Shown here one piece after another: positions 1 through 9,513 of a stretch of 64,000 bases of DNA. The stretch spans positions 51,322-115,321 of the forward strand of contig NZ_ATJV01000013.1 in assembly GCF_000443165.1 (NCBI RefSeq), read 5' to 3'. Position 1 is the first letter of the stretch; every line of letters starts with the position of its first letter. This DNA is from Thauera terpenica 58Eu (GTDB taxonomy: Bacteria; Pseudomonadota; Gammaproteobacteria; Burkholderiales; Rhodocyclaceae). The position numbers and the translations under genes were made by a program. The notes below the pieces were generated by a model. The model had not been told where the DNA came from. It saw only the letters and a program-made list of their open reading frames with translations, and searched no databases.

Positions 1-1035
1 GTGCAGGGCGGCATGCGCGGGCAGTGCAGCCGCATCGAGCGTGCGCACCTTGGCCAGCAGGGCGGCGTGGCGCATCTCCTGGAAGATGTCGATGCGGTTG
101 TTGCTTGCCGCGCCGTCGCTGCCCAGTCCGACACGGATCCCGGCAGCCAGCAGTTCGGTTACTGGCGCCATGCCGCTGCCGAGCTTCATGTTCGAGCTTG
201 GGCAGTGGGCGACGCTGCAGCCATGATGTGCCAGCAACTCGATATCGGTGTGGTCGAGATGCACGGCATGCACACCGATCAGGTTCTCGCCCAGCACGCC
301 GAGCTTTGCCAGCCGTGCAAGCGGACGCATGCCATGTTCGGCGAGCGAGTCACGAATCTCGTTTGCGGTTTCGTGAATATGGACATGGATGGGCAGTTCC
401 AGTTCGTCGGCGAGGGCGCGTGCGCGCTGGAAGCTGCTGTCGGACACGGTGTAGGGCGCATGGGGTGCGATCGAGAACGAAATGCACGGATGATTGCGCC
501 ACTGGTCGCGGGCGGCGAGGCCTTTGCGCAGGTAGTCGTCGGCGTCGCTGGCCCATGGGGTGGGAAACTCCATGAGCACCATGCCCACCACCGCACGCAT
601 CCCGGCGCTGGCAAAAGCCTGCGCTGCAGCCTCTGGATGGAAATACATGTCGTTGCAGGTGGTGACTCCGCCGCGAAGCATCTCGGCAGCCGCCAGCAAG
701 GTGCCGTCGCGCACGAACTCGGCGCAAACATGCCGGCTTTCTGCCGGCCAGATCGCCTCCTGCAGCCAGCGCATCAGCGGCAGGTCGTCCGCGGTGCCGC
801 GGAACAGGTTCATTGCAGCGTGGGCGTGCAGATTGACCAGGCCGGGGATGAGCACGTGTTGCGCCAGTTCGACCAAGGACACGGGCTGGTAGCGCGCACG
901 TGCTTCGTCGACCGGCAGGATGGCGAGGATCTTGCCGTGCCTGACCGCGAGTGCATGGTTTTCAAGTGTGACGCCGGCCGGCTCTACCGGAATGATCCAG
1001 CGTGGGCAAATCAGGAGGTCAATCGTTTCGCGCAC
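1..1035 (-). CDS. TRZ/ATZ family amidohydrolase (MtaD/SsnA-like deaminase), 3' part cut by window edge
   Basis: The minus strand holds an open frame from a GTG at 1035 to the left edge (345 codons visible, no stop). An AAGGGAG ribosome binding site lies 8 bases before the GTG. The protein shows the amidohydrolase metal site HxH in the context NLHAHAAMNLFRG. It also has GGVTTCNDMYFHP, a downstream HVHIHET segment, the conserved HCPSSNMKLGSG and then GLGSDGAASNNRID, where the metal-binding Asp of the family sits. These are the signatures of cytosolic metal-dependent deaminases acting on S-adenosylhomocysteine, methylthioadenosine or related purines. The exact substrate cannot be told from sequence. 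The gene is divergent from the Ser/Thr kinase, with 231 bases between start codons. The family is about 440 residues, so roughly a quarter is missing. Confidence 0.9.
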   Translation of the reverse strand, partial: MRETIDLLICPRWIIPVEPAGVTLENHALAVRHGKILAILPVDEARARYQPVSLVELAQHVLIPGLVNLHAHAAMNLFRGTADDLPLMRWLQEAIWPAESRHVCAEFVRDGTLLAAAEMLRGGVTTCNDMYFHPEAAAQAFASAGMRAVVGMVLMEFPTPWASDADDYLRKGLAARDQWRNHPCISFSIAPHAPYTVSDSSFQRARALADELELPIHVHIHETANEIRDSLAEHGMRPLARLAKLGVLGENLIGVHAVHLDHTDIELLAHHGCSVAHCPSSNMKLGSGMAPVTELLAAGIRVGLGSDGAASNNRIDIFQEMRHAALLAKVRTLDAAALPAHAALH

Positions 1036-1266
1036 GCTGCAGGCTCCCTTGGAAAGGCTGGGGTGCTCCGTGCTGCGGTGCGCGCTGGTCGCGGGCGCAG
1101 CAAGGAGGGAGTTTGTCGGTGTTCAAGCTGGGATTTGTCCTTGCAAGGTTCGCATTTCTGGTTTTCGTGCGCCGCACCGGGGGCGCGCGTGCCAAGTGAC
1201 TTCGTGCCACAATCGCGCTCATCAACAATGGCCCGCGCAGATCCCGTGGAGCCCGCCCGAGCCCTC

Positions 1267-2631
1267 ATGAGCCGAATTCCAGAAACCGTTGGCAAGTATC
1301 GCATCCTGCGCGAGGTCGGTCGCGGCGCCACGGCGATCGTCTACCTTGCCGAGAGTCCGGACCATCCCGAGCCGGTCGCGCTCAAGCACGTCCGCTTCGA
1401 AGACCGGGCGACCGACGAAGCGAAATGGAACCGTCGCCTGCTCAAGTTGCTGAAGGCGGAGCAGGCCGTGTCCTCGCGCCTCAGTCACCCGAACATCATC
1501 CGCATCCTGGATGCTTCGGTTGAGCCGACGGAAGCTTATGTGGTGATGGAGTATTTTCCCGGCGGCACGCTGGAGCGCTACTGCAGCTTCGAGAAGTTAT
1601 TGCCGATACACCGCACCATCGGCATCATTTTCAAGTGCTGCATGGCGCTCGATCATGCCTTTCGCCAGGGGGTGGTGCATCGCGACATCAAGCCGGCCAA
1701 CATCCTGGTGGACGATGAGGATAATGTGAAGGTCACGGACTTCGGGCTGGCGTTGAACATCAACAAGCGCGTGGATACCGACTCGACCTTCATCATGGGC
1801 GTGGGTTCGCCCGCCTACATGAGCCCGGAGCAGATCAAGGGCTATCCGCTCAACCAGAAGACCGACTTGTATTCGCTTGGCGTGCTGCTGTTTCACATGC
1901 TGACCGGGCGCTTGCCGTTTCGCGCGAACAATCCGGCGCAACTGGTCTACAAGATCATCAACGCCGACCCGCCGCTGGTGTCGCAACTCAACCCTGATGT
2001 GCCCGAGCAGATGGACGCGGTGATCCGCAAGGCGCTGGAAAAGGATTTGTACTCGCGCTATCACAATGGTGCAGAGTTTGCCAAGGATCTGGCCGCCGTA
2101 CGCTACAAGATCCTTGATGAGAATTACGTGGCGCCCGACACCAGCCGTTTTGCGCGCCTGCGCAAGCTTGCGTTCTTCACCGAGTTCGAGGACGTGGAGT
2201 TGTGGGAGGTGCTGCGCATCTCGTCCTGGCGTCGGGTCGAGCGCCATGTCTGCCTGATGCGCGAGGGCGACGCCGACCAACGCTTTGGTGTCGTGCTCGA
2301 GGGCAGTGTCGAGTTGTCGATCGAGGGGCGGCGGGTGATGGAGTTGGGGGCTGGCGAGGTTTTTGGCGTTCAGGCCTGGCTCGATAGTCTTGAGCATCGA
2401 CACATGATGACGGTGGTTTCGCTCTCTGCGCTGACTTATCTCGAGATCAACCCGGCGGCCCTTGCGCTGGCCAGCGAAGAAGTGCTGGAGCGTTTCCGCC
2501 GCGAGTTGGCGACGATGGTGGTACGCCGCCTCGCACAGACTGCAAGACAGCTGTCCGTGGGTGCTCCCGCCGCGGTGCGTGGCGACTACACCGCGACCGG
2601 GGGGCTGGACCTGCAGTTGCTGGAGCCCTGA
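1267..2631 (+). CDS. Serine/threonine protein kinase with C-terminal cyclic-nucleotide-binding domain
   Basis: This 454-residue protein is a Hanks-type kinase. It has a glycine loop GRGATA at about 18-23, the ATP-binding Lys in VALK at 40, the catalytic loop HRDIKPAN at 138-145 and DFG at 158-160. The activation segment continues into GSPAYMSPEQ at 180-189. Residues about 305-400 look like a cNMP-binding beta-roll (FGVVLEGSVELSIEGRRVMELGAGEVFG), so the kinase may be gated by a second messenger or by a degenerate ligand pocket. No transmembrane segment is visible, so it is probably cytosolic. I chose the ATG at 1267 because the kinase fold begins directly after it; an in-frame ATG at 1228 would add 13 residues. 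Its stop codon is one base from the stop codon of the convergent hemH. Substrate unknown. Confidence 0.9.
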   Translation: MSRIPETVGKYRILREVGRGATAIVYLAESPDHPEPVALKHVRFEDRATDEAKWNRRLLKLLKAEQAVSSRLSHPNIIRILDASVEPTEAYVVMEYFPGGTLERYCSFEKLLPIHRTIGIIFKCCMALDHAFRQGVVHRDIKPANILVDDEDNVKVTDFGLALNINKRVDTDSTFIMGVGSPAYMSPEQIKGYPLNQKTDLYSLGVLLFHMLTGRLPFRANNPAQLVYKIINADPPLVSQLNPDVPEQMDAVIRKALEKDLYSRYHNGAEFAKDLAAVRYKILDENYVAPDTSRFARLRKLAFFTEFEDVELWEVLRISSWRRVERHVCLMREGDADQRFGVVLEGSVELSIEGRRVMELGAGEVFGVQAWLDSLEHRHMMTVVSLSALTYLEINPAALALASEEVLERFRRELATMVVRRLAQTARQLSVGAPAAVRGDYTATGGLDLQLLEP

Positions 2632-2632
2632 C

Positions 2633-3730
2633 TCAGCTCCTGGCGCCGAGTGCGAGCGCTTGCGCGCGCGCGGCCTTCAGTTCGGCCTCGTCGGCCTGTG
2701 GCCGTGACAGCCAGGCGCCCAAGTGCTCAATGGTGAGCGCAGTCAGACCCTCGACCCAGTCCTGGCGTTCGTTCAGGCAGGGGATGTAATGGAAGACCTT
2801 GCCGCCGTGGTGGAGGAAGGCCTCGCGACACTCCATGGCCATTTCTTCCAGCGTTTCCAGGCAGTCCGCCACAAACCCGGGGCAGATCACGTCCACCCTG
2901 CCTATGCCCTGGGCAGCCAGCTTTTCCAGGGTGGGCTGAGTGTAGGGCTGCAACCATTCGGCCTTGCCAAAGCGCGACTGGAAGGTCAGCAGTGCGCGTT
3001 CGGGCGCGATGCCAAGCGCTGCGACAAGCAGACGAGCGGTCTTGTGACACTCGCAATGATAGGGGTCGCCAAGCTCCAGGGAGCGCCGCGGCACGCCGTG
3101 AAAGCTCATGACCAGGCGATCGGGCTCGCCGTGCAGTGCCCAGTGCTCGCGTACGCTGCTGGCCAGGGCCTGGATGTAGCCGGGGTTGTCGTGAAAGTTG
3201 CGCACGAAGCGCACTTCGGGCTGATTGCGCATCTGCGCGAGGCAGCGTCCCACCTCGTCGGTGACGGTTGCCGTCGTGCTCGCTGAATACTGTGGGTAGA
3301 GGGGCAAGACGAGAATGCGCGTGCAGCCGCGAGCACGCAGGGCTTGCAGGCGGTCGGAGATGGACGGCGCGCCATAGCGCATCGCAAAGTCCACGTCGAT
3401 CTCGTCATGACCTGCCTGGAGCAGTTGCTTGGCCAGCAAGGTGGTCAGGCGTTCGGTGTGCACCTTCAGGGGCGAACCCTCTTCCATCCATACACTGGCG
3501 TATTTCTTTGCCGATGCTGCGGGGCGCAGGGTGAGGATGATGCCGTTGAGGATCGGCCACCACAGCAGACGCGGAATCTCGACCACGCGCGGGTCGGAGA
3601 GGAATTGCTTCAGATAGGGGCGCAAGGCGGCAGCGGTGGGGGCGGCCGGCGTGCCCAGATTGACGAGCAGGACTCCGGTGCGGGGGGCTGTGCCGTGAAG
3701 GTAGGGGGGTTCGGGCCAGTAGCGGGCCAT
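2633..3730 (-). CDS. hemH: Ferrochelatase
   Basis: HemH inserts Fe2+ into protoporphyrin IX, the last step of protoheme synthesis. The 365-residue product opens with the family signature [10 protein letters not shown]. It contains EEGSPL, the metal-inserting His in [17 protein letters not shown] and the late [15 protein letters not shown] block with its conserved Glu. The length fits bacterial HemH. It lies 61 bases downstream of hrcA on the same strand and may be co-transcribed with it. The stop codon lies tail to tail with the kinase gene with a single base between them, so there is no room for a terminator between the two. Confidence 0.97.
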   Translation of the reverse strand: MARYWPEPPYLHGTAPRTGVLLVNLGTPAAPTAAALRPYLKQFLSDPRVVEIPRLLWWPILNGIILTLRPAASAKKYASVWMEEGSPLKVHTERLTTLLAKQLLQAGHDEIDVDFAMRYGAPSISDRLQALRARGCTRILVLPLYPQYSASTTATVTDEVGRCLAQMRNQPEVRFVRNFHDNPGYIQALASSVREHWALHGEPDRLVMSFHGVPRRSLELGDPYHCECHKTARLLVAALGIAPERALLTFQSRFGKAEWLQPYTQPTLEKLAAQGIGRVDVICPGFVADCLETLEEMAMECREAFLHHGGKVFHYIPCLNERQDWVEGLTALTIEHLGAWLSRPQADEAELKAARAQALALGARS

Positions 3731-3791
3731 GCTTGTCCTTGTTCTGGTGATGCGTGTGTCTGTTCGGAGGCGGGAGGGCAGGCTCGCTGGC

Positions 3792-4820
3792 TCAGCTGTT
3801 GGGCGACAGCGCGCTGGACAGCAGCCGTGCGGTGATGTCCACGATGGGGATGACGCGGTCGTAGGCCATGCGGGTGGGGCCTATGACCCCGACCGAGCCG
3901 ACGACCTGGCCATTGGCTTCATAAGGGGCGGTGATCACGCTGCAGCCATCGAGTTGGGCGAGGCCGGACTCGCCCCCGATGAAGATCTGCACGCCGGCGG
4001 CCTTGTTCGACAACTCCAGCAGTTGCATCAGGCTGGTGCGCTGCTCGAAGAGTTTGAACAGCTCACGCAGGCGCGTCATGTTCGACGACAGGTCTTCGAT
4101 GTCGAGCAGGTTGATTTCGCCTGAGATGACATAACCCGTGGCGCTTTCCTCGGCGGCTTCGCTTCCCGCATCCACGGTTGCCGTCATCAGTTCGCTCATG
4201 TCGCTGCGCAGCTGGCGCAGTTCGTCCGTGATGCGACGCCGGATGGCGTCAAAGGAAAGACCGGTAAAGTGTTCGTTCAGGTAGGCCGCGGCGCTGCTGA
4301 GTTCGGATGAGTTGTAGGCGCGTCGTGTGATCAGGATGCGGTTCTGGACGTCGCCTGCGGTGGTGACGATGATGAGCAGGATGCGGTTCTCGGACAGGCT
4401 GATGAACTCGAACTGCCGGATGCGGACCGCGTCCTTGCGTGGCGTGACCACGACGCCGGCGAACTGGGTGAGATTCGACAGCATGTGCGAGGCCGAGTTG
4501 AGCAGGCGTTGCGGCTGGTCGGACTGGAGTTGCCCCTTGAGCTCATGCACGCGTGAGGTGTCCAGGGGCTGAACGGTCAACAAGGCGTCGACAAAGAGGC
4601 GATAGCCCAGCGCGGTGGGAATGCGGCCGGCGGACGTGTGCGGGCTGGCGATCAGGCCCATTTCCTCCAGATCACTCATCACGTTGCGCACGGTCGCCGG
4701 CGATAGCTCGAGGCCGGAAAAGCGCGACAGGGCGCGTGAGCCGACCGGCTGCCCGTCCGCGATGTAGCGTTCGATCAGGGTTTTCAGCAGGATCTGGGAG
4801 CGGGCGTCTAGCGAGTTCAT
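3792..4820 (-). CDS. hrcA: Heat-inducible transcription repressor HrcA
   Basis: HrcA represses class I heat-shock genes through CIRCE operators. The 342-residue protein starts at [13 protein letters not shown], which matches the usual HrcA start. The open frame extends further upstream, but that part is not conserved sequence. Residues about 5-75 form the winged helix-turn-helix ([19 protein letters not shown]); the rest is the dimerisation/GAF-like domain ([44 protein letters not shown]). No CIRCE inverted repeat is visible in the short region upstream, so autoregulation by HrcA is not supported here. The gene is divergent from nadK, a common beta- and gammaproteobacterial arrangement. Confidence 0.96.
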   Translation of the reverse strand: MNSLDARSQILLKTLIERYIADGQPVGSRALSRFSGLELSPATVRNVMSDLEEMGLIASPHTSAGRIPTALGYRLFVDALLTVQPLDTSRVHELKGQLQSDQPQRLLNSASHMLSNLTQFAGVVVTPRKDAVRIRQFEFISLSENRILLIIVTTAGDVQNRILITRRAYNSSELSSAAAYLNEHFTGLSFDAIRRRITDELRQLRSDMSELMTATVDAGSEAAEESATGYVISGEINLLDIEDLSSNMTRLRELFKLFEQRTSLMQLLELSNKAAGVQIFIGGESGLAQLDGCSVITAPYEANGQVVGSVGVIGPTRMAYDRVIPIVDITARLLSSALSPNS

Positions 4821-4934
4821 GTCAGGCGGCGAATATAGCCCGGATTCTATAGGCAAGTTGGCATTTCCTGGGATCATGGCGGCGTTCTTCGGCAGAAGAC
4901 AAGGCACTGGCGGGATATGGTTTAATCCTTGGCC

Positions 4935-5819
4935 ATGAGCACGACATTTCACAATATTGCCCTCGTGGGCAAATATCAGAGCCCTGACGTGGCCGAATCC
5001 GTGATGGCGATCGCGCGCTTCCTGCGCGAACGTGGGCTGATGGTATGGATCGAGCAAGGGACGGCGAGTTCCATCGGCGGCGCAGGCGACTTTCCGGTTT
5101 CCAGCTACGAGAACATCGGCAGCGAAGCCGACCTCGCGGTGGTGGTCGGTGGCGATGGCACCATGCTGCATACGGCGCGGCGCCTGGTTGAATATGGCGT
5201 GCCACTGGCCGGCGTCAATCTCGGGCGCGTGGGCTTTCTGACCGATATCGCGCTCAAGGATGCGAACCACTATCTGGGTGAGATCGTCGATGGGCGCTTC
5301 TGTGAGGAGACGCGATTCCTGCTCGATGCCGAGGTGTTGCGCGGCGGCAAGCGTGTATTTCAGACGCTGGCGCTCAACGACGTCGTCGTCAACAAGGGAG
5401 AGCTCGGTCGGATGATTGAATTCGATCTGTCGATTGATGGCGAGTACGTCTATACCCAGCGCTCAGACGGCATGATCATATCGACCCCGACCGGATCGAC
5501 CGCGTATGCCATGTCGGCCAATGGGCCGATTCTTCACCCCAGCGTCGGCGGCATTGCATTGGTGCCCTTGTGTCCCCATGCGCTCACGGCGCGACCGATC
5601 ACGCTGCCTGACCATTGCTGCATCGAGATCGAGTTGTTGCCGCCGCAGGATGCGCGCGTCCATTTCGATGGTCAGGCACGTTTTGACCTGAGGGCGGGCG
5701 ACTGTGTGCGCATAATGCGATCGCAGCACGCCTTGCGCCTGCTGCATCCGGAGCGCTACAGTTATTTCGCCATGCTGCGTGAGAAGCTCCACTGGAGCGC
5801 CACGCCGCGGCACAATTGA
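4935..5819 (+). CDS. nadK: NAD kinase
   Basis: NadK phosphorylates NAD+ to NADP+ using ATP or polyphosphate. The 294-residue protein has the catalytic GGDGT motif at 72-76 (Asp74), the [10 protein letters not shown] segment and the second signature [16 protein letters not shown]. The ATG at 4935 is chosen over a TTG two codons upstream because [13 protein letters not shown] matches the family N-terminus. The gene is divergent from hrcA with 114 bases between starts and is followed 88 bases later by recN, the usual neighbour. Confidence 0.97.
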   Translation: MSTTFHNIALVGKYQSPDVAESVMAIARFLRERGLMVWIEQGTASSIGGAGDFPVSSYENIGSEADLAVVVGGDGTMLHTARRLVEYGVPLAGVNLGRVGFLTDIALKDANHYLGEIVDGRFCEETRFLLDAEVLRGGKRVFQTLALNDVVVNKGELGRMIEFDLSIDGEYVYTQRSDGMIISTPTGSTAYAMSANGPILHPSVGGIALVPLCPHALTARPITLPDHCCIEIELLPPQDARVHFDGQARFDLRAGDCVRIMRSQHALRLLHPERYSYFAMLREKLHWSATPRHN

Positions 5820-5907
5820 GCACGCACACACTTTTGCGGCGAGCCTGCAGCAGGGCGCCCACCGCCGTGCTTGATCGACAGTTGCTCCCCATTTTTTGTG
5901 ACCCACC

Positions 5908-7599
5908 ATGCTGAGAAGCCTTTCCATTCGCGATTTCGTCATCGTCGATCATCTCGATCTCGAATTCGATCGGGGCTTCGGCGCGCTCACCGGTGAAACC
6001 GGAGCAGGCAAATCCATTCTGCTCGGCGCACTGGGGCTGGCGCTGGGTGGGCGCGGCGAGGCCGGCATGGTGAGGCGTGACAGAGAACGTGCCGATGTGG
6101 TGGCAGAGTTCGATCTGCCCGAACGAGGGGGCTTGCGGGCCTGGCTCGCCGAGCACGATCTTGTGGCGGACGAGGGGAGCGTGCTGCTGCGGCGCACGAT
6201 CGACGCCGCTGGGCGTAGCCGTGCGTGGATCAACGGTAGCAGTGTGACGCTTGCCCAGCTGCGAGCGGCGAGTGACTGGCTCGCCGACATCCATGGTCAG
6301 CACGCACACCACGCCTTGCTCAGGCCCGACGCGCAGCGCGCCCTGCTCGATGCCCATGCTGGCGCCCGGGGCCTGGCCGCCGAGGTGGACACGCTCTATC
6401 GTGCCTGGCAGCAGCTTGTCCGGTTGCAGGCTGAGGCCGAGGCCCGATCGGCGAACTCTGCGCGCGAGCGTGAATTGCTCGGGTGGCAGGTCAGGGAACT
6501 CGATGAGCTCGCATTCGATGCCAGCGAGTGGGGTGAGCTCAATGCCGAGCACAGCCGCCTTGCCCATGCCGCGAGCCTGATGGAGGGGGCGGACGAAACC
6601 CTGGCGGGTCTGGGTGAGGGTGAGCTCGCGGTGTGTGCAATGCTGCGTCACTTCGACTCCCGTGTGGCGGCCTTGACCGAGATCGACCCCTCCCTGACGG
6701 ATGTACGCGAGTTGCTCTGCAGCGCTGCGATCCAGGCCGACGAGGCCTTGCACGCCCTGCGCCGCTATCGCGAGCGCCTGGATCTGGAGCCACAACGCCT
6801 CGCCGAGATCGAGAGCCGGATTGCGGCGGTGACCGGTGTGGCGCGCAAATATCGTGTGGTGGTGGACGATCTGCCTGAGTTGCGTACGCAATCGCAGGCG
6901 CGCCTGCACGCTCTGGAGGCGAGTTCGGATCCGGCGCGTCTGGCTGCCGAAGAAGCGCGCGCGCGCAAGGCATTCGAGCTTGCCGCTGCCCGCTTGTCAG
7001 CGCTGCGAAAGCCGGCTGCAGCGGCGCTCTCTGCCGAGATATCGGACGCCATGCAGACCCTGGCGATGGCGGGTGGACGTTTCGAGGTGGCGCTCGAAGC
7101 CTGTGCGCCCGCGGCGACCGGGCTTGAAAGCATCGAGTTCCGCGTTGCAGCCAACCCTGGGCAAGCGCTACGCAGCATGGCCAAGGTGGCTTCGGGGGGC
7201 GAGCTTTCCCGCATCGGGCTGGCAATTCAGGTCATGACCAGCCGAGCATCCGACACCCCGACGCTGATCTTCGATGAGGTCGATGTCGGTATTGGTGGCC
7301 GTGTGGCGGAGATCGTCGGCAAGCTGCTGGCGCGTCTGGGCGAGGACAGGCAGGTGATGTGCGTGACGCACTTGCCGCAGGTTGCAGCCTGCGCCGATTG
7401 GCAGTGGCGGATTGCGAAGCGCGAGCAGGCTGGTGAAACCTTGAGCGAGGTGCGGACGCTGGAGGCGAGCGAGCGCGTCGAAGAAATCGCGCGCATGCTG
7501 GGCGGCGTGAACATCACCCCGACGACGCGTCAGCATGCCGCCGAAATGCTCGGCCGCAAGGCTCCCGGGGAGGTGGCTGGCCAGGAGGCCAAGGCCTGA
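5908..7599 (+). CDS. recN: DNA repair protein RecN
   Basis: RecN is an SMC-like ATPase that tethers DNA ends during double-strand-break repair. The 563-residue protein has a Walker A GETGAGKS at 29-36 and an ALA/GLU/ARG-rich coiled-coil middle. The C-terminal signature VASGGELSRIGLAIQ is followed by Walker B TLIFDEVDVGIGG and the CVTHLPQVAA switch. The length is typical. No clear Shine-Dalgarno sequence precedes the ATG (acccaccATG). I also found no CTGT-N8-ACAG LexA box in the 88-base gap after nadK, so SOS control, usual for recN, is not evident here. Confidence 0.96.
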   Translation: MLRSLSIRDFVIVDHLDLEFDRGFGALTGETGAGKSILLGALGLALGGRGEAGMVRRDRERADVVAEFDLPERGGLRAWLAEHDLVADEGSVLLRRTIDAAGRSRAWINGSSVTLAQLRAASDWLADIHGQHAHHALLRPDAQRALLDAHAGARGLAAEVDTLYRAWQQLVRLQAEAEARSANSARERELLGWQVRELDELAFDASEWGELNAEHSRLAHAASLMEGADETLAGLGEGELAVCAMLRHFDSRVAALTEIDPSLTDVRELLCSAAIQADEALHALRRYRERLDLEPQRLAEIESRIAAVTGVARKYRVVVDDLPELRTQSQARLHALEASSDPARLAAEEARARKAFELAAARLSALRKPAAAALSAEISDAMQTLAMAGGRFEVALEACAPAATGLESIEFRVAANPGQALRSMAKVASGGELSRIGLAIQVMTSRASDTPTLIFDEVDVGIGGRVAEIVGKLLARLGEDRQVMCVTHLPQVAACADWQWRIAKREQAGETLSEVRTLEASERVEEIARMLGGVNITPTTRQHAAEMLGRKAPGEVAGQEAKA

Positions 7600-7663
7600 G
7601 GCGTGAGGACGTGCCCGTCGTGCCGGCCGCGCAGCCTTGGGCCCGCTGTCGCGCTACGCTGAG

Positions 7664-8101
7664 TCATTCGTCCGTGCTGCGATTGGGGCAGTTGTCGCGC
7701 GTGCAGTCGGCGTAAAGATAGAGTGCGTGTTCGCGCAGTTTGAATCCGCGCTCCTCGGCGATGGCGTTCTGCCGTTTTTCGATTTCTGCGTCGAAGAACT
7801 CCTCGACCTTGCCACACTGCATGCACACAAGGTGGTCGTGGTGGCCACCCTCGTTGAGTTCGAACACGGCCTTGCCAGACTCAAAGTAGTGGCGCTCGAG
7901 CAGGCCCGCCTGCTCGAACTGAGTCAGCACCCGATACACGGTGGCCAGGCCGATGTCCATGCCATCGTTCATCAGCGCACGGTAAACGTCTTCCGCGGTC
8001 AGATGTCTCTGGTCAGAGCTTTGAAAGAGATCGAGAATCTTCAGGCGGGGGTAAGTCGCCTTCAGTCCGATGTTCTTCAGGTTTTTTGAGTTGTCAAGCA
8101 T
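7664..8101 (-). CDS. fur: Ferric uptake regulator Fur
   Basis: Fur is the Fe2+-dependent repressor of iron uptake genes. The 145-residue protein begins [14 protein letters not shown] and has the winged-helix recognition region ([27 protein letters not shown]). It also has the metal-binding [14 protein letters not shown] (Cys93, Cys96) and the second structural-zinc Cys pair in ADCTRDNC (Cys133, Cys138). It is divergent from bamE across a 144-base AT-rich region, the classic fur-smpA arrangement, and converges with recN 64 bases away. Confidence 0.97.
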   Translation of the reverse strand: MLDNSKNLKNIGLKATYPRLKILDLFQSSDQRHLTAEDVYRALMNDGMDIGLATVYRVLTQFEQAGLLERHYFESGKAVFELNEGGHHDHLVCMQCGKVEEFFDAEIEKRQNAIAEERGFKLREHALYLYADCTRDNCPNRSTDE

Positions 8102-8245
8102 GAGTCTTCGCGGAGATGTCCCTGTTGGTGGCCGTGAGAAGCAGGAGCGCGCGACCGGACAGTGCGCCGTGTAAAATCGCACTATGTTATATTTTTTGAC
8201 CTTTACTGAGAACCGCGCGCCCCGTGCGCCACAACCTACGCCGAC

Positions 8246-8650
8246 ATGCGAACCTATCTTTCTGCGGCGATCCTCGCCTCCAGCCTGCTTGCAGGCTGCT
8301 CCTTCGACTCCATCGTTGGCGTGGTCGATCCCTATCGCATCGATGTGCGTCAAGGCAATTACGTTGACCAGGAGATGGTATCCCAGCTCAAGCGTGGCAT
8401 GAGCCGTGATCAGGTCCGCTTCGTGCTTGGCTCGCCCCTGGTGGTCGACATGTTCCGCAAGGACCGCTGGGACTACGTCTACCGTTTCAAGCCCGGTTCT
8501 GGCGCCGCTGAACAGCGCGTGATCTCGGTGTTCTTCGTTGATGAACAGCTGCATCACGTCGAAGGCGATGTGGTGGGCGAAGGTGCTACGCCCGCCGCCG
8601 CCGTCGAGCGCAGCCGGGTGGTCGAAGTGCCGGCAGCAGTCGACGATTGA
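8246..8650 (+). CDS. bamE: Outer membrane assembly lipoprotein BamE
   Basis: BamE (SmpA/OmlA) is a small lipoprotein of the BAM complex that folds beta-barrel outer membrane proteins. The 134-residue product has a lipoprotein signal with the lipobox LLAGC (Cys at about 18). The family core follows: [30 protein letters not shown] and [10 protein letters not shown]. The C-terminal Ala/Val tail is low complexity. It is divergent from fur and lies 48 bases ahead of dapB on the same strand. Confidence 0.95.
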   Translation: MRTYLSAAILASSLLAGCSFDSIVGVVDPYRIDVRQGNYVDQEMVSQLKRGMSRDQVRFVLGSPLVVDMFRKDRWDYVYRFKPGSGAAEQRVISVFFVDEQLHHVEGDVVGEGATPAAAVERSRVVEVPAAVDD

Positions 8651-8698
8651 TTTTTGCGTCCCGTCGATGGCGGGGCGCTGCTTTTTAGGATTTTGGTG

Positions 8699-9505
8699 AT
8701 GGCTGACATTGGTGTTGCAATTGCCGGCGCATCCGGCCGCATGGGCAGGATGCTGATCGAGGCCGCGCTGGGGGCTGAAGGCATCACGCTCGCTGCGGCC
8801 TTCGATCGTCCCGGAACCGCCTTCATCGGACGTGATGCGGGTGAGATGGCCGGCGTGGTGACCGGCGTTGTCATCGTCGATGATGCACGGGCGGCGATAG
8901 CCGCGGCGGATTGCGTGATTGATTTCACTCGCCCGGAGGGCACGCTCGAGCACCTCGCGCTGGCGCGCGAGCTGGGCAAGGCGATGGTCATCGGTACGAC
9001 CGGATTCGATGCCGGCGGCAAGGCCGAGATTGCGCGCGCCGCCGAGTCGGTGCCGGTGGTGTTCGCACCGAACATGGCGGTAGGGGTCAATGCGGTGTTC
9101 AAGCTGCTTGAGGTCGCCGCACGCATCCTGTCCGAGGGTTATGACATCGAGGTCATCGAGGCTCATCACCGCTTCAAGGTGGACGCGCCTTCCGGCACGG
9201 CGCTGCGCATGGGAGAGGTGCTGGCGCACGAGCTTGGACGTGATCTCGACACCTGCGCAATCTATGGGCGCGAGGGTTACACCGGCGAGCGCAAGGCGGA
9301 AACGATTGGTTTTGCCACGATTCGTGGTGGGGACGTGGTCGGTGATCACACGGCGCTCTTTGCCGGCATCGGCGAGCGTATCGAGATCACGCACAAATCG
9401 GGTAGCCGCATGCCCTATGCGCTGGGCTCCCTGAGAGCTGCACGCTTCCTGCAGGGGCGCGGCAGCGGTCTGTTCGACATGCAGGACGTGCTCGGCTTGC
9501 GCTGA
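8699..9505 (+). CDS. dapB: 4-hydroxy-tetrahydrodipicolinate reductase
   Basis: DapB reduces the hydroxy-tetrahydrodipicolinate intermediate with NAD(P)H in the lysine and meso-diaminopimelate pathway. The 268-residue protein has the nucleotide-binding GASGRMGRM at 10-18 and the active-site segment [15 protein letters not shown], with His156, His157 and Lys160. It also has [17 protein letters not shown] near the end. I placed the start at the ATG at 8699 ([11 protein letters not shown]) because residues of the open frame upstream of it do not resemble the family. The downstream histidine kinase starts 8 bases after the stop codon. Confidence 0.96.
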   Translation: MADIGVAIAGASGRMGRMLIEAALGAEGITLAAAFDRPGTAFIGRDAGEMAGVVTGVVIVDDARAAIAAADCVIDFTRPEGTLEHLALARELGKAMVIGTTGFDAGGKAEIARAAESVPVVFAPNMAVGVNAVFKLLEVAARILSEGYDIEVIEAHHRFKVDAPSGTALRMGEVLAHELGRDLDTCAIYGREGYTGERKAETIGFATIRGGDVVGDHTALFAGIGERIEITHKSGSRMPYALGSLRAARFLQGRGSGLFDMQDVLGLR

Positions 9506-9513
9506 GGCCGGAG

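Noticed and set aside
1..1266. N-terminal extension of the kinase frame back to position 1 on the plus strand
   Set aside because: The residues before 1228 are the antisense of a clearly conserved amidohydrolase on the minus strand and have no similarity to any domain.
4821..4934. CIRCE operator in the hrcA-nadK divergent region
   Set aside because: No TTAGCACTC / GAGTGCTAA inverted repeat is present.
5820..5907. SOS (LexA) box for recN
   Set aside because: No CTGT-N8-ACAG match exists in the gap before recN; only an isolated ACAG is present.
8102..8245. Exact promoters and a Fur box in the fur-bamE divergent region
   Set aside because: The region is AT-rich with TATATT and TTGACC elements, but none pair at 16-18 bases, and no GATAATGAT-type repeat is seen.
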